A stretch of DNA of 64,000 nucleotides from Halomarina oriensis (GTDB lineage Archaea; Halobacteriota; Halobacteria; Halobacteriales; Haloarculaceae), in NCBI RefSeq assembly GCF_009791395.1, contig NZ_WSZK01000036.1:34312-98311 (forward strand), in the 5' to 3' direction. Below are positions 1 through 8,267 of the stretch, piece by piece. A model generated the notes under the pieces. That model was not told the origin of the DNA and did not search any database. It saw only the letters and a program-made list of their open reading frames with translations. Every line of letters begins with the position of its first letter. Position 1 is the first letter of the stretch. Both the position numbers and the translations under genes were made by a program.

Positions 1-490
1 TGTCTTCGAGCGAGCGCTTCTGCAGCGGGTTGCCATCCGCCCGGTAGGAGTCATCGTGTCGGCCGAGGTGGTCGTGAAACGGGTCCCGAGCGAGAATGGT
101 GTGGCGGGCGTTGATGACTGCGAGGGCGAGTTGCCCGACGTAGTGGCCGTCGTCCTGAGTCTCGTGAAACTCGTCGGTGTAGAACTCCGGGGTTGGGTAG
201 TACCGCGCCATCCCCGTGTCGGTCGTGTTGTTCGCCCGCAGGACGACCGCGTCCCGGAGCATCGGAGCGTATGTCTTCAGTTTCGTCTCCGCCGCCTGCC
301 AGCCGGTGTCCGAGGCGAGCCGAGCGTAGACGTGATTCGAGTCTGTCGTCCACGCCCGAATCCCCTCGTCGACGGCGACCGTCGCGGCGAGGTCAGCCGT
401 CGCGTCCCACGCGTCGTGAGAGTCCTCGCGGGTGAATTCGTACGCCGACGCCGGGCGGCCGCGAAGGGTGAGGACCGTCCATCCCACCAT
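1..490 (-). CDS. Acidic protein of unknown function, C-terminus outside the window
   Basis: The frame is open from an ATG at 488-490 to the window edge, so 163 residues can be read and the C-terminus is missing. The composition is that of a haloarchaeal cytoplasmic protein, rich in Asp, Glu, Thr and Ala. I see no catalytic motif, membrane segment or cysteine cluster and do not recognise the family. The start overlaps the stop of the HD-domain gene by one base (TAATG), so it is a downstream cistron of the unit that begins at the promoter motif at 1123-1140. Confidence 0.7.
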   Translation of the reverse strand, partial: MVGWTVLTLRGRPASAYEFTREDSHDAWDATADLAATVAVDEGIRAWTTDSNHVYARLASDTGWQAAETKLKTYAPMLRDAVVLRANNTTDTGMARYYPTPEFYTDEFHETQDDGHYVGQLALAVINARHTILARDPFHDHLGRHDDSYRADGNPLQKRSLED

Positions 491-1101
491 TACTCGACCA
501 CCTGCAGGTCACGACCGGCGAGTTCCTCGGGTAACGGCCCGTCGACGGCACAGGTAATCGTCTCGGTCGAAGCCATCATGTCCGCCGTATGCACGAGGTC
601 TTCGAGGTCCGACAGCGGCCGTGGCCCCGCGTACCAAGCACCCATGTGCGTCTCGACGGCCCGCGCGACGCGACGGGGGAGCGTCGACTCTCGCCGGATG
701 ACCCGCGCCATCCGTAGGTCGTGGTCGTCCGTCGCCCCCGCCTGTGGGGTCTCGGGTGACCCGTTCTTGCGCTGGTCGTGGAGGATGACGGCCGCTCGTG
801 CACAGTCGATGTCGTAGCCGGTGAGGCGCTCTTGACCCACGTACGTCGGGGCGAGGCGTTCGAGGGCCGTCCCGAGCATCAGCGTGTGAATCCAGAGGCC
901 GTGTTCTCCGCGACACTGTGGGTGGTGATACCCACTCGTCGAGGCCGGCACGCGCCAGAAGTACGCCGGAGCGCGCGCAGTGAGGGCAATCGTCTCGGCG
1001 CGAATCGCATCGTTCTCGATACGCTCGATGCTCGGAAGACGACGAACGACGTCTTCGGCGTCGAGTAGTTGTGTTGCCGTAGTCGATTGGGGAGATTGCA
1101 C
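490..1101 (-). CDS. HD-domain phosphohydrolase-like protein
   Basis: 203 residues. The spacing of His and Asp residues fits the HD superfamily of metal-dependent phosphohydrolases: H72 in GLWIHTL, the H108-D109 pair in ILHDQ, H152 in ETHMG and D174 in HTADMM. HD proteins hydrolyse nucleotides, cyclic nucleotides or nucleic-acid ends; the substrate cannot be told here. The ATG lies 21 bases downstream of the conserved virus promoter motif at 1123-1140, so the mRNA is probably leaderless and this is the first gene of its unit. The next gene starts inside its stop codon. Confidence 0.8.
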   Translation of the reverse strand: MQSPQSTTATQLLDAEDVVRRLPSIERIENDAIRAETIALTARAPAYFWRVPASTSGYHHPQCRGEHGLWIHTLMLGTALERLAPTYVGQERLTGYDIDCARAAVILHDQRKNGSPETPQAGATDDHDLRMARVIRRESTLPRRVARAVETHMGAWYAGPRPLSDLEDLVHTADMMASTETITCAVDGPLPEELAGRDLQVVE

Positions 1102-1122
1102 AGGTAGACCACGCCTTGGCCT

Positions 1123-1140
1123 GCTCTTGAGTAGGGGTTC
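1123..1140 (-). promoter_or_regulatory. Virus-specific promoter motif, copy 1
   Basis: On the minus strand this reads GAACCCCTACTCAAGAGC. It shares the invariant core CTACTCAAGAG with six other copies in the window and, like them, ends 20-23 bases before an ATG (here 1101). That is where BRE and TATA boxes sit for leaderless archaeal transcripts. It also overlaps the stop codon of the small gene at 1139-1294. Confidence 0.7.
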
Positions 1141-1294
1141 ACGAGCGGTCGCGGACCGGCGTTACGTCGTCAATTGTCCGGACGGTCACTCGATGAAAAC
1201 ACAACGCGCACAGGTCGTCAGCCCACACCGCGACGTCGTGGGGGCACTGCCGGCCGTCGAACTTTCGGATGGCCCGACACCGTCGCGGGCTCAC
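1139..1294 (-). CDS. Small zinc-binding protein (51 aa)
   Basis: A GTG start overlaps the stop of the preceding gene (GTGA at 1291-1294), the coupling used throughout this region. The 51-residue product holds a Cys-Pro-His pair (near residue 17) and CALCFH (near residue 29), enough for one small zinc site. It is the last cistron of the operon that starts at 3655 and its stop lies inside the promoter motif of the next operon. Function unknown. Confidence 0.5.
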   Translation of the reverse strand: MSPRRCRAIRKFDGRQCPHDVAVWADDLCALCFHRVTVRTIDDVTPVRDRS

Positions 1295-1536
1295 AGCGGC
1301 CGCACCCGCGCGAAGGCGGTGTCGATGAGTGGCTGTTGGACATCTTCGTCGTCCGTGCCAGGGTCGAGAATCGCCCGACGCTGGGCGCGCCCGTCCGTGG
1401 TGGAGCGGTAGACACAGACGATGTGAGCCGGCCCCGACTCGCTGGCGTCCGTCTCGGGGGCGACCGCCGAGCGATACGGCGGGTCACGGCGGTGACTCAC
1501 TGGTGGATACTCAAGGGTTGCGGCGTCGATGGCCAT
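1291..1536 (-). CDS. Small acidic protein, unknown (81 aa)
   Basis: 81 residues from ATG 1534-1536; ends in a GTGA overlap with the next small gene. The middle has a strand-like segment (HIVCVYRST) with a single Cys. No recognised domain. It follows the zinc protein at 1541-1747 after 4 bases and belongs to the unit that starts at 3655. Confidence 0.6.
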   Translation of the reverse strand: MAIDAATLEYPPVSHRRDPPYRSAVAPETDASESGPAHIVCVYRSTTDGRAQRRAILDPGTDDEDVQQPLIDTAFARVRPL

Positions 1537-1540
1537 CGTC

Positions 1541-1747
1541 TCAGTTCGTGCGGCGGCCACGCTTGGTGACCGCCGGGACGTGGCCCGTCTCGTCGGTGTG
1601 TTCGGTTGCGAGCGTCTTCGTCGCCGCGTGGACCGCAACAGACTGTGGTGAGCCCGGCGGGTGTTCGACGACGGACCGAACGTCGACGTCCTCGCACTTC
1701 GGACAGTCGAGCGTGATGACCGTCCGCTGGAGCGTCTCGCTCGTCAT
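1541..1747 (-). CDS. Small protein with CPKC knuckle (68 aa)
   Basis: 68 residues; the ATG at 1747 overlaps the stop of the upstream gene by 4 bases. An N-terminal half zinc ribbon (LDCPKCEDVDV) is visible, without a second Cys pair, so zinc binding would need His residues further on or dimerisation. The C-terminal half has three His and a basic tail. Function unknown. Confidence 0.65.
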   Translation of the reverse strand: MTSETLQRTVITLDCPKCEDVDVRSVVEHPPGSPQSVAVHAATKTLATEHTDETGHVPAVTKRGRRTN

Positions 1748-2148
1748 GGAAAGAACACGTTCTCCTCGGTCGGGTATCGCTCGGCGTCCCACGCGACAAC
1801 GCGCACGATATCGCAGTCAGCCAGGTGGTCGATGAACTGGTAGTTATACCGCATCCCCACCGGGACGTCCTCGTAGTCGGGCCAGAGTTCGATAGGTGCG
1901 TTGTTCAAGAGCGCGTAGGTTTCGCGTACCTCACCGTCGTAGACGAACTCGATGGCTTTCTCACCCCACGTATCCCCGAAGGTATAGCGCATGACCGGCG
2001 AGAGCACACCCGGCTTGTACTCAAAGTCGCCCTCGACGTCCATCGGACAGAACTCCCCACCGATCTCCGTCGTCACGACGCCCTCGCCGAGTGCGACGTA
2101 CTCCTCTGGCGTCCGTGAGGTGGTTTCGGTGTCTTCAGCACCATTCAT
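1744..2148 (-). CDS. Acidic protein, unknown (134 aa)
   Basis: 134 residues. The start was set at the ATG 2146-2148, which leaves normal spacing to the previous gene; longer in-frame versions would run into the upstream coding region. Very acidic with aromatic residues near the C-terminus and no recognisable motif. It shares 4-base overlaps with its downstream neighbour, so it belongs to the same transcript. Confidence 0.7.
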   Translation of the reverse strand: MNGAEDTETTSRTPEEYVALGEGVVTTEIGGEFCPMDVEGDFEYKPGVLSPVMRYTFGDTWGEKAIEFVYDGEVRETYALLNNAPIELWPDYEDVPVGMRYNYQFIDHLADCDIVRVVAWDAERYPTEENVFFP

Positions 2149-2411
2149 ATTCCACACTCCAGCGTCTCGTTGTTGCAACGCGGGCACGTGTAGTGCCAGC
2201 TCTCACCGAGTGCTGGCCCGCTGCTGAGGTGGCGCTCGTGCCACTCGTCGCTGTCGAACGGCTCCCCACAGTTCGGGCAACTCGGGTCGTGCTCTGGGAT
2301 AGTTCGGGGGGCTCCCCAGTCTCCCGGCCGGTACTGTTGCTGGTAGACGTCGCCGAGACTCGGCGTACCCTCGTCTCGCACTACCTTCGGAGCGAACGTA
2401 TCACCAGTCAT
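2145..2411 (-). CDS. Two-knuckle zinc-ribbon protein (88 aa)
   Basis: 88 residues with two Cys pairs, CPNCGEPF (about residue 45) and CPRCNNET (about residue 76), separated by a His-rich stretch (DEWHERHL). This is the pattern of a single zinc ribbon, often used for DNA or protein contact. Overlaps both neighbours by 4 bases. No further assignment is possible. Confidence 0.7.
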   Translation of the reverse strand: MTGDTFAPKVVRDEGTPSLGDVYQQQYRPGDWGAPRTIPEHDPSCPNCGEPFDSDEWHERHLSSGPALGESWHYTCPRCNNETLECGI

Positions 2412-2599
2412 GGATTCACCGAGAATCCGTCTTCGTCGTAGAACTTCTCGGCACCTTTGCCGATGGGTTTCATCTCAACGAGAACGCCGAGGCCGTCACA
2501 GTTGTCGCAGAACGGCCGCTCCGTCTGTGCGTGGTGGCGTTTGTTCTCGTGGTGGCAGCTCGGACATCGCCATAGCCTCTCGGTGTCTCTCGCGGTCAT
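2408..2599 (-). CDS. Zinc-ribbon micro-protein (63 aa)
   Basis: 63 residues; ATG at 2599 overlaps the stop of the preceding gene. CPSCHHEN near residue 12 and CDNCDGLG near residue 31 form one zinc ribbon that fills most of the protein. A basic GKGAEK segment follows. Probably a small nucleic-acid or protein adaptor, as is common in haloarchaeal viruses. Confidence 0.7.
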   Translation of the reverse strand: MTARDTERLWRCPSCHHENKRHHAQTERPFCDNCDGLGVLVEMKPIGKGAEKFYDEDGFSVNP

Positions 2600-2754
2600 A
2601 TGTAGAGTTCGTAGTAGTGCGTCCCGCACTCGGGGCAGTCGGCTTCGGTGCTCTCACTCAGCTCCTCGACGACGAACGGGACCGACGCGTGACAGACCTC
2701 GCACTCGATCTCCGCGTGATACCGTTTCGTGGACTGTCGTTCGTTGCTACTCAT
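2596..2754 (-). CDS. Zinc-ribbon micro-protein (52 aa)
   Basis: 52 residues from ATG 2752-2754 to TGA 2596-2598. CEVCHASV and CPECGTHY form one complete zinc ribbon. The start overlaps the end of the 2747-3010 gene and the stop overlaps the start of the next gene, so the reading frame fits the tightly packed operon exactly, which is the main support for so short a gene. Confidence 0.65.
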   Translation of the reverse strand: MSSNERQSTKRYHAEIECEVCHASVPFVVEELSESTEADCPECGTHYYELYI

Positions 2755-3010
2755 CGTCACCCCTCGGATAGTCGCTCATCGGTAGCACGGAGTGTTCGTG
2801 ACTGAGCAACTCCTGACGCTCATCCGAGTAGACGCGCGATTCGCACCAATCGCCGTTGAGGAACCGCACGGTCTTCGTCCAGTGATGGCCGTGGTTCTGG
2901 TCGCGGCGGAGGAACACCGGCCCCCACCCAGTCGCAACGTGGATGCACTTCTCACCGGGTGATTCTCGAAGCTCTTGTAAGACGCCCTGCGAGGATTCAG
3001 TACCGGTCAT
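2747..3010 (-). CDS. Small protein, unknown (87 aa)
   Basis: 87 residues with a His-rich centre (QNHGHHWTK) and isolated Cys residues, no clear domain. It overlaps its upstream neighbour by 4 bases (ATGA) and the next micro-protein by 8. It is part of the operon that starts at 3655. Confidence 0.65.
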   Translation of the reverse strand: MTGTESSQGVLQELRESPGEKCIHVATGWGPVFLRRDQNHGHHWTKTVRFLNGDWCESRVYSDERQELLSHEHSVLPMSDYPRGDDE

Positions 3011-3303
3011 AGTACCGTCACCTCGTCGTCCGTGACGTCGATGACTTCGATGCCGTGGTCGGCCGGGTCGATTCGTAACTCGTCGTCGAGTTCCTTGGCG
3101 ACCCAGTGGGTGACCGCGTCGGGCTTCATCGTGCTGTCTCCGGCGTAGATGTCTGCGCCGGCTGTCGCCACGACCGGGTTGTGTCCGCGGACCTCGGTGG
3201 GCTGAATCACGTTGACCCAGTTGTAGACGAGTAGTTCCTTGCCGTCAACCCGGACGTCGATTTCCTCGCGGCGATTGAGCCTCTGCGCAAAGTTATCGGA
3301 CAT
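3007..3303 (-). CDS. Small acidic protein, unknown (98 aa)
   Basis: 98 residues from the ATG at 3301-3303. The sequence alternates strand-like segments (DVRVDGKELLVYNWVNV; IEVIDVTDDEVTVL) with acidic loops, suggesting a compact beta fold. No family recognised. It lies directly after the zinc protein at 3306-3578. Confidence 0.65.
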   Translation of the reverse strand: MSDNFAQRLNRREEIDVRVDGKELLVYNWVNVIQPTEVRGHNPVVATAGADIYAGDSTMKPDAVTHWVAKELDDELRIDPADHGIEVIDVTDDEVTVL

Positions 3304-3305
3304 GG

Positions 3306-3578
3306 TCACACCCTCACGAACGAGCTGGGGCTGACGCCCGGCTCTGTCTTCGCGTGTGCGTCGCGCTCGTCCTCGCCAGTACACTTCGTGTGGCAGACGG
3401 GACAGCGGTACTCGTTGGTTTCGTCGGCGATCTCCACCGCGACGTCGTGGCCGCGACTCCCCTCGTGGAAGCCGGCCCGCCTTTCCGCGACGTGGCGCGG
3501 GAACAGGCCGTCGTCGGTCGTGTCGGCCGTTATCTCACAGCCCTGCCGACAGACCAGTCGGTATCGGGTCCTCGTCAT
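3306..3578 (-). CDS. Zinc-finger micro-protein (90 aa)
   Basis: 90 residues. An early CRQGC, a CPVCHTKC cluster near residue 60 and a following DAHAKTEPG give a C2H2-like finger at the C-terminal side. ATG at 3576-3578 overlaps the TGA of the 26-residue leader cistron. It is probably the first sizeable gene of the operon. Confidence 0.7.
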   Translation of the reverse strand: MTRTRYRLVCRQGCEITADTTDDGLFPRHVAERRAGFHEGSRGHDVAVEIADETNEYRCPVCHTKCTGEDERDAHAKTEPGVSPSSFVRV

Positions 3579-3655
3579 CGGGCCATCTCGCCCCCGTGTC
3601 GGTCGCGCCGGTGCTGAAGAAGTTCGTGGTCTGTTGTGTCTCTTCCTTGCGCCAT
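3575..3655 (-). CDS. 26-residue leader cistron
   Basis: A 26-codon frame from ATG 3653-3655 to TGA 3575-3577, rich in Arg, His and Asp. Two facts support it: the ATG is 20 bases from the conserved virus promoter motif at 3676-3693, the same distance as in the other copies, and the stop overlaps the next start by 4 bases. It may be a real micro-protein or a device for translational coupling. Confidence 0.5.
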   Translation of the reverse strand: MAQGRDTTDHELLQHRRDRHGGEMAR

Positions 3656-3675
3656 ACCCACACTCTCACCTACCC

Positions 3676-3693
3676 ACTCTTGAGTAGGGGTCG
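3676..3693 (-). promoter_or_regulatory. Virus-specific promoter motif, copy 2
   Basis: Minus strand reads CGACCCCTACTCAAGAGT and ends 20 bases before the ATG at 3655. It sits just after the end of the replication gene (stop at 3698) and drives the zinc-protein operon that extends down to about 1139. Confidence 0.75.
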
Positions 3694-3697
3694 GGGC

Positions 3698-5499
3698 TCA
3701 ATCGGCCGCGGCCATCGCCAGCGTCGCCTGTTGGGCATCCGGAGCCACACCGTACGTGACCGTCGTTTCCCAACGCGGCTCGGGAACCCACGATGCCGTC
3801 TCGTCGAGCAACACACCAAGCACTCGAAGATACGGCCCGAGCCACGGCCAGTGGTCGAGCAGGCGCTCGGGAGGTGGCGACCCGACAGAGAGCGCCGCCC
3901 AACAGTCCTCTAACGGACGGCGGTCGACTCCACAGTCACCGAGAACGTCGTGCAGACACGCCGCCAGCGACGGAACGTGGTCGTGGGCCGTCCAGTCACC
4001 GACGAGATACTGCGGGCGACAGCCCACGGCGTACTCGTGGCGCTCCTCACGCGTCGGCAACCGGACTCGCCACCCATCGTCAGTGGTCAGGAGTCCAAGC
4101 CGCTGAAGCGCCACCAACGTCTCGCGGTTGTTCCGGACGCTCTGGGTGGTGACGCCCGCTCGCTCGGCGAGTTCCCGTTGAGTCGAGGCCGGGCCGCCGC
4201 GAAGCAACGCCGCGACGATAGCCCGGACCGTCGGCGTCACGTCGAACGGGAGACCGGCCAAGAAGACTCGCTCGTCGGCCTGCCCAAACGCCCACCGAAG
4301 TTCGTCGAGATACGGCGCACGCTCCTCGCCAGCGTCCTGGCCTTGCAGTCGCCACAACCCCTCAGCCAGCGCCCACGGCGACGGGGCGAACAGACGTGCC
4401 AACGCCACCGTCTGGCGGGTCGACGCCATCCGCTTGGCCGACAACACTCGCTCGGCCGTCCGGCGCAGCGCCGGCGTCGCGTCGGTGACGATACGCTGCC
4501 GACACAAGAACGGCTCGAACGACTCGGCGTCTTCTTGCAGGCGGTCGTCAAGGTGCGTATGAAGACGAGTGAGCGCCGGGCGAAACGCCTTGACGCCCTG
4601 GCCCCGGACGATCCACGACCCGATGACCGTCCCCGAGGGGTCGACCGGGTCGACCGTCGGCGCACCCAGACTCCGCGCCTGTTTTGCCGAGCGCGGCTCG
4701 TAGAGACACCGAAACGCCGACTGACAACCAATCCGCGAGGAGATAGCCGTCTGCGTGGCGATGAACTCCGCCAGGTGTCGCGCCACGATATCCGTCTCCC
4801 GCTGGCCGTTGTTCGCCAGTGCCGAACACGTCAACTCCCGCGTCACCGAGACGTCGAGCAGGTCGAAGACGTGTGTGAGCGTCCCCAACAGGCCGTGGGC
4901 CTCTCGAAGAACCTCACTCGCCACCTCCCAGTCGATTTCGCCATCGTTGATATCGCCAGACCGGACCAACAGGCCATCACGAGCCTGCCGAATCCGACGG
5001 CGGAACTCCGACGCCTCACAGTCCGTCGGTAACCACCCGACCTGTGGCCCGTGTTGAAGCACCCACCGGTTGCCGTCCAGCAACGCCCCGAGCGAATCGT
5101 CGTTCTCACGCAGTCGCTCGTCGGTGAGAATCCGGTCGAGGACCTGGTCAGCGGCCAACGCACCGCAAAGGCGCACCGCTGTGTAGACCATGAGCGGTGA
5201 GACCTCCACCGACACCGCGACCTCGTCCATCCCCTCCGGTGCGGAGACGTGGCGCTCCCAGTTATCGCCACGCTCCGGTGCAGGCTCGTCGAACAGCCCG
5301 AGTTCGCCCGCCTCGACCGCTCCTGCGGTGGCGTGGTGGCGGGCCAACGACAGACAGCGGACGGCCGCCCCCTCCGCCGACCACCCAGCCCCAGCCGACC
5401 CCACCCCATCGGCGGGGGCGGCCTCTCCCGAGTCTGTCCGGGGGGACACGGTCTTTGTGTGGTTGTTTGGGGTGGACCCAACGCTGCCCGACCCCCCCC
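3698..5499 (-). CDS. RepH-like replication protein, C-terminal part (after the G8 frameshift)
   Basis: This frame continues the protein that starts at 6899. It can be read from the G8 run at 5492-5499 to the stop at 3698; a GTG at 5449 would give an independent 583-residue product. A winged-helix segment is visible in the C-terminal third (TQRELAERAGVTTQSVRNN then ETLVALQRLGLL). If one G is removed from the run, 6899-3698 becomes one frame of 1,066 residues, the size I remember for haloarchaeal plasmid initiators of the RepH type; from memory phiCh1 also carries its RepH as two ORFs. Position next to parA and a non-coding region supports a replication role. The family call is inference. Confidence 0.6.
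5492..5499 (-). other. G8 run that splits the replication gene
   Basis: Eight consecutive C on the plus strand (G on the coding strand), between AAA and TCGGG. Upstream coding is in one frame, downstream coding in another. Reading the run as seven G fuses the two parts into one frame of 3,201 coding bases. The same run length splits the tape measure gene at 54,591-54,598. Confidence 0.8.
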
Positions 5500-6899
5500 T
5501 TTAATTCGGCCGTTTCGAGGGCTGTCGTGAGCGTTTGCTGTTCTGAAGCGGCCGAGCCAGTTTCCAGTTCGTCGACGAGCGCCCACCCGATGTTGGTGAG
5601 CGAAGCGTGATATTCCGGGCCGGGGTGGGTCTCGACGAGGCCGAGGTCCTTCGCGGTCTTGACCTGCGTGCGGAAGGTGTCGGGGTTGTTCGACAGGGCC
5701 TCACAGCCCCGAAGCGTGGCGTATGCGGCCTCGCCGAACTCGAAACCGGCGAGCGTCTCGATGACGCGGTGGGCGACCGAGTCGGGGGTGACGGAATCGA
5801 GTGCGGCCTCGAAGCGCTCGTGGTCGGCGTCGTCCAGTCCCCGGCCCAGGTTTTCGGCGTAGCCAACGCCGTCGGCCCCGAGTCGCTCTCTGAACAGGGC
5901 ACCGAACTCTCGACGCAGCGCGCGGGCACGCAGCCCCGAGCAGACCAGTCGCAGGTCACAGCCCTGTGCGAGCCCGGCGAGGAACGCGGCGAAGCGCTCG
6001 CGCTGTTGGGCGCTGGCGTCGTGCCACGCGTTGGGAATGGCGAGTTCGACCGTCGGGGGGCCGCGCAGGTGGGCGCGGTGCGCGAGCGCGGCGAGCGGGC
6101 CGTCGTGAAGCGCCTGGCGGGTGAGCGCCAGACCGGCGGGGTTGCCCTGGTCCCACTCGTGGTGGAGCGTCTCGGCGAGCGCTCGGGTCTCTCCCCGCCC
6201 ACAGAGGTCGAGGAGGAAATCGGCGTACTGCCCGTCGAGCGCGGAGACGCCGGCGTCGGTCAGGTCCGTGGCGGCCTGTGCTGGCGACTCACGGGTGACG
6301 AGCAGGTCGCCCGCGTGCGAGACGAGTGCGCTCCGAAGCGTGCCCTCTCCGTAGAGCGCTCGCCAGCAGTCGGTCGGGGCGAGCGGGGGCGCGGGCAGGT
6401 AGACGTCGGGAGCGACCGTCGGGTCAGCACCGACCGTCAGCCCGGCGTCGGGGGCACGGTCGACGGGAGTGGCTTCGGTGTCGGGGCGCTCGGTCGCCCG
6501 CTCCATCGACGCCCGGACGAGGCCGTCGAGTTCGCGGGCGCGCCGGTCGAGGTAAATCTCGGCCGCGCGGTCCATGTCCGGGTCGCGGGAGACAGACCAG
6601 GTTCGGTCGGAGGTCTGGAGCTTCGCGTCGACCTCCCGGCGCTGCTCGCCCGCGAGCCCGTAGGAACGATACGCCTTCCACTGCCCGTCACGGTCACCGA
6701 TGAGCTTGTTCGCGCGTTTCTGGACGAGCGCGTCGCGGGCGGCCGCTTCGGTCTCCTCGACCTCGCCGAACTTTCGGATGGTCCGGGGTGTATGATGTTC
6801 GCCACACCGCCCGCACGTCAGCGAGCGCTTCTCGCGGAGGTCCTCGACGAGCCACGTCCACCGGCACTCTCGGCAGCCGACGAACGTCACGCGGGTCAT
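5500..6899 (-). CDS. RepH-like replication protein, N-terminal part
   Basis: Starts at ATG 6897-6899, which overlaps the stop of a 29-residue cistron by 4 bases. The N-terminus is a zinc ribbon (GCRECRW near residue 9, TCGRCGEHH near residue 28), followed by a long alpha-rich region and a winged-helix-like segment close to the G8 run (TAKDLGLVETHPGPEYHASL). Without frameshifting the frame continues as a low-complexity Gly/Arg/Trp tail to a stop at 5262, which does not look like protein. I infer that this and the next part are one initiator gene, broken by sequence error, mutation or programmed slippage. Confidence 0.65.
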
Positions 6900-6985
6900 G
6901 GCAGCGGCCCCCACGCCGGCTGGCGGGCGATATCGCTATGTGTCTCAAACTCATCGGAGAAGGTGGACGCCACGCGCGGCGTCAT
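6896..6985 (-). CDS. 29-residue cistron before the replication gene
   Basis: ATG 6983-6985 overlaps the upstream stop (ATGA) and its own TGA overlaps the ATG of the replication gene (ATGA at 6896-6899). This double overlap is the only support. It may couple translation of the initiator to an upstream leader and so help copy-number control. Confidence 0.4.
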   Translation of the reverse strand: MTPRVASTFSDEFETHSDIARQPAWGPLP

Positions 6986-7146
6986 GACTGCCACCGTGTG
7001 GTCGTGGCCTGTGCGTCCGAGTCGTCCGTGGTCTGGATTGCGTGAAGCACTCTGGAAACCGCCAGTCCGACCATCGTGGCCGGGGGCGCGGCCGCCTCGT
7101 CCACTCTGACGCCCGAGTGTGGTAGCACTCGGCCGTCTTCTGACAC
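6982..7146 (-). CDS. 54-residue leader cistron of the replication operon
   Basis: A GTG at 7144-7146 opens a 54-codon frame ending in ATGA overlap with the next micro-cistron. The sequence is plausible protein (acidic, hydrophobic segment MVGLAVSRVLHAI) but unlike any family I know. A TATA-like CATAAAG lies at about 7232-7237. A regulatory leader is possible. Confidence 0.4.
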   Translation of the reverse strand: MSEDGRVLPHSGVRVDEAAAPPATMVGLAVSRVLHAIQTTDDSDAQATTTRWQS

Positions 7147-7892
7147 CCACAGCCGGTGAGTCTCGACTGTCAGCGGCGGTGTCTGACGGGCGACACGCGA
7201 GCGTCAGCGCGGCGGCTAACGCGACGCGTAGCTTTATGTGGCCCGCCCCGGTAGGAGAAGGTGTTCTACGGCTTCCCTTTCTGGGGCGGGTTACTGGTTC
7301 GTAGCCCCGGCTTTGTGTCGTCGTGGCATAAAACTGCCTAGGCGTCAGACACCCGTCAGCCGCCGGGCTCGCTCGTCGGTCGGGGTCACCATATCTGCGT
7401 ACGCCACCGCAAGACTGTTTAGAACCGACGGCGAAACTCAGCACGCATACACCCCAGCCTGAGACGAGCCTTTGTGCTCACATCCCGCTGGGTTCCACCC
7501 TTGGCTCTGATCGGCACCGGGTGGCGCGCCCTTGTGGCGTGGATGTATGTTCCTATCTGAAGGGGTAGGATTCAGTGTAAGACCCGTAGGGGGTCGTGAC
7601 CCCTTGGGCAGTTCTGACGACTTTGCTGGTGACCAACTGTGGTCACCAGCCGGTCGTCGTCGACGTGATACCAGCACCGACGAGCGACGCGTCTGGTCGT
7701 GTGAGCAGACAGTCAGAAACGCGCGACGTACCAGTACCGGCGAAACCTTGCCGGTGATCGGCACGCCACCCGTCGTGTAGGGGTGGCTAGCGAACATCGA
7801 GGATGAAGGGGGTAGTTCAGTTGTTAACGAGGAATTGAGCCGAGGGTGCTTAATCCCACCGCCACTGTCTCACATGCCTGACTATCGGTCGG
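7147..7892. other. Non-coding region, candidate replication origin
   Basis: About 745 bases with no convincing gene, between the replication operon and the partition operon. It is less GC-rich than its surroundings and contains a TATA-like box for the rep operon (7232-7237), a 10-base direct repeat TGATCGGCAC (7508-7517 and 7755-7764), an 11-base inverted repeat (7625-7650), and short dyads such as ACCGGC..GCCGGT near 7735-7755. Haloarchaeal origins of this type lie next to the initiator gene, so this is the most likely origin of replication. Confidence 0.45.
7625..7650. repeat. Perfect 11-base inverted repeat
   Basis: Arms GCTGGTGACCA and TGGTCACCAGC flank a 4-base spacer. It lies in the non-coding region between rep and par genes. 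It could bind a dimeric initiator, the ParA partner or act as a hairpin; the sequence alone does not decide. Confidence 0.7.
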
Positions 7893-8267
7893 TCAGTCTC
7901 CGCGCCGACGCTCTAACACTTCGACCGGGTCGTCGAGGTCGGCGATGGCATCCAGACCGAGTTCGACGACCAGCGGGTAGAAATCTCGGTTCTTCTCCAA
8001 GTTGCGTTCCTCTGGGTTGGCGTCGTCAAAACCAATCGCAGTGATGCGAAAGTCGCGTTCGAGCCTGCGGCGCAACGACAACGGCAGGTGCATCGGGACG
8101 CGCTTGGTGGGTTCGTCGTCGAGTGACTCGCGGTCCGCGCCTTCTCCGTGTTCTTCGTGTTCATCGGGGTCCTCGTGGCCTGCGTGTTCCTCCTCATCGT
8201 CGCCGTCCGCGTCGTCGCTCGCGTTGAAGCGGTCCCGAACCTTTCGGGAGCGCTCGTCGTCGCTCAT
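7893..8267 (-). CDS. Putative partition partner of ParA
   Basis: 124 residues, translationally coupled to parA by a 4-base overlap. The N-terminal half is almost pure acidic/His linker (DGDDEEEHAGHEDPDEHEE region), the C-terminal half has a basic helix pair (VPMHLPLSLRRRLERDF) followed by a short alpha/beta segment. In two-gene partition systems the second gene encodes the centromere-binding protein; the basic segment would suit that. No ParB nuclease-like motif is present, so it would be a small, non-canonical adaptor. Inference from context. Confidence 0.6.
   Translation of the reverse strand: MSDDERSRKVRDRFNASDDADGDDEEEHAGHEDPDEHEEHGEGADRESLDDEPTKRVPMHLPLSLRRRLERDFRITAIGFDDANPEERNLEKNRDFYPLVVELGLDAIADLDDPVEVLERRRGD

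Noticed and set aside
3950..7109. Long open frames on the plus strand opposite the replication gene (3950-5032, 5607-7109)
   Set aside because: Arg/Gly/Pro-rich antisense frames without motifs; the minus-strand frames are acidic and protein-like.
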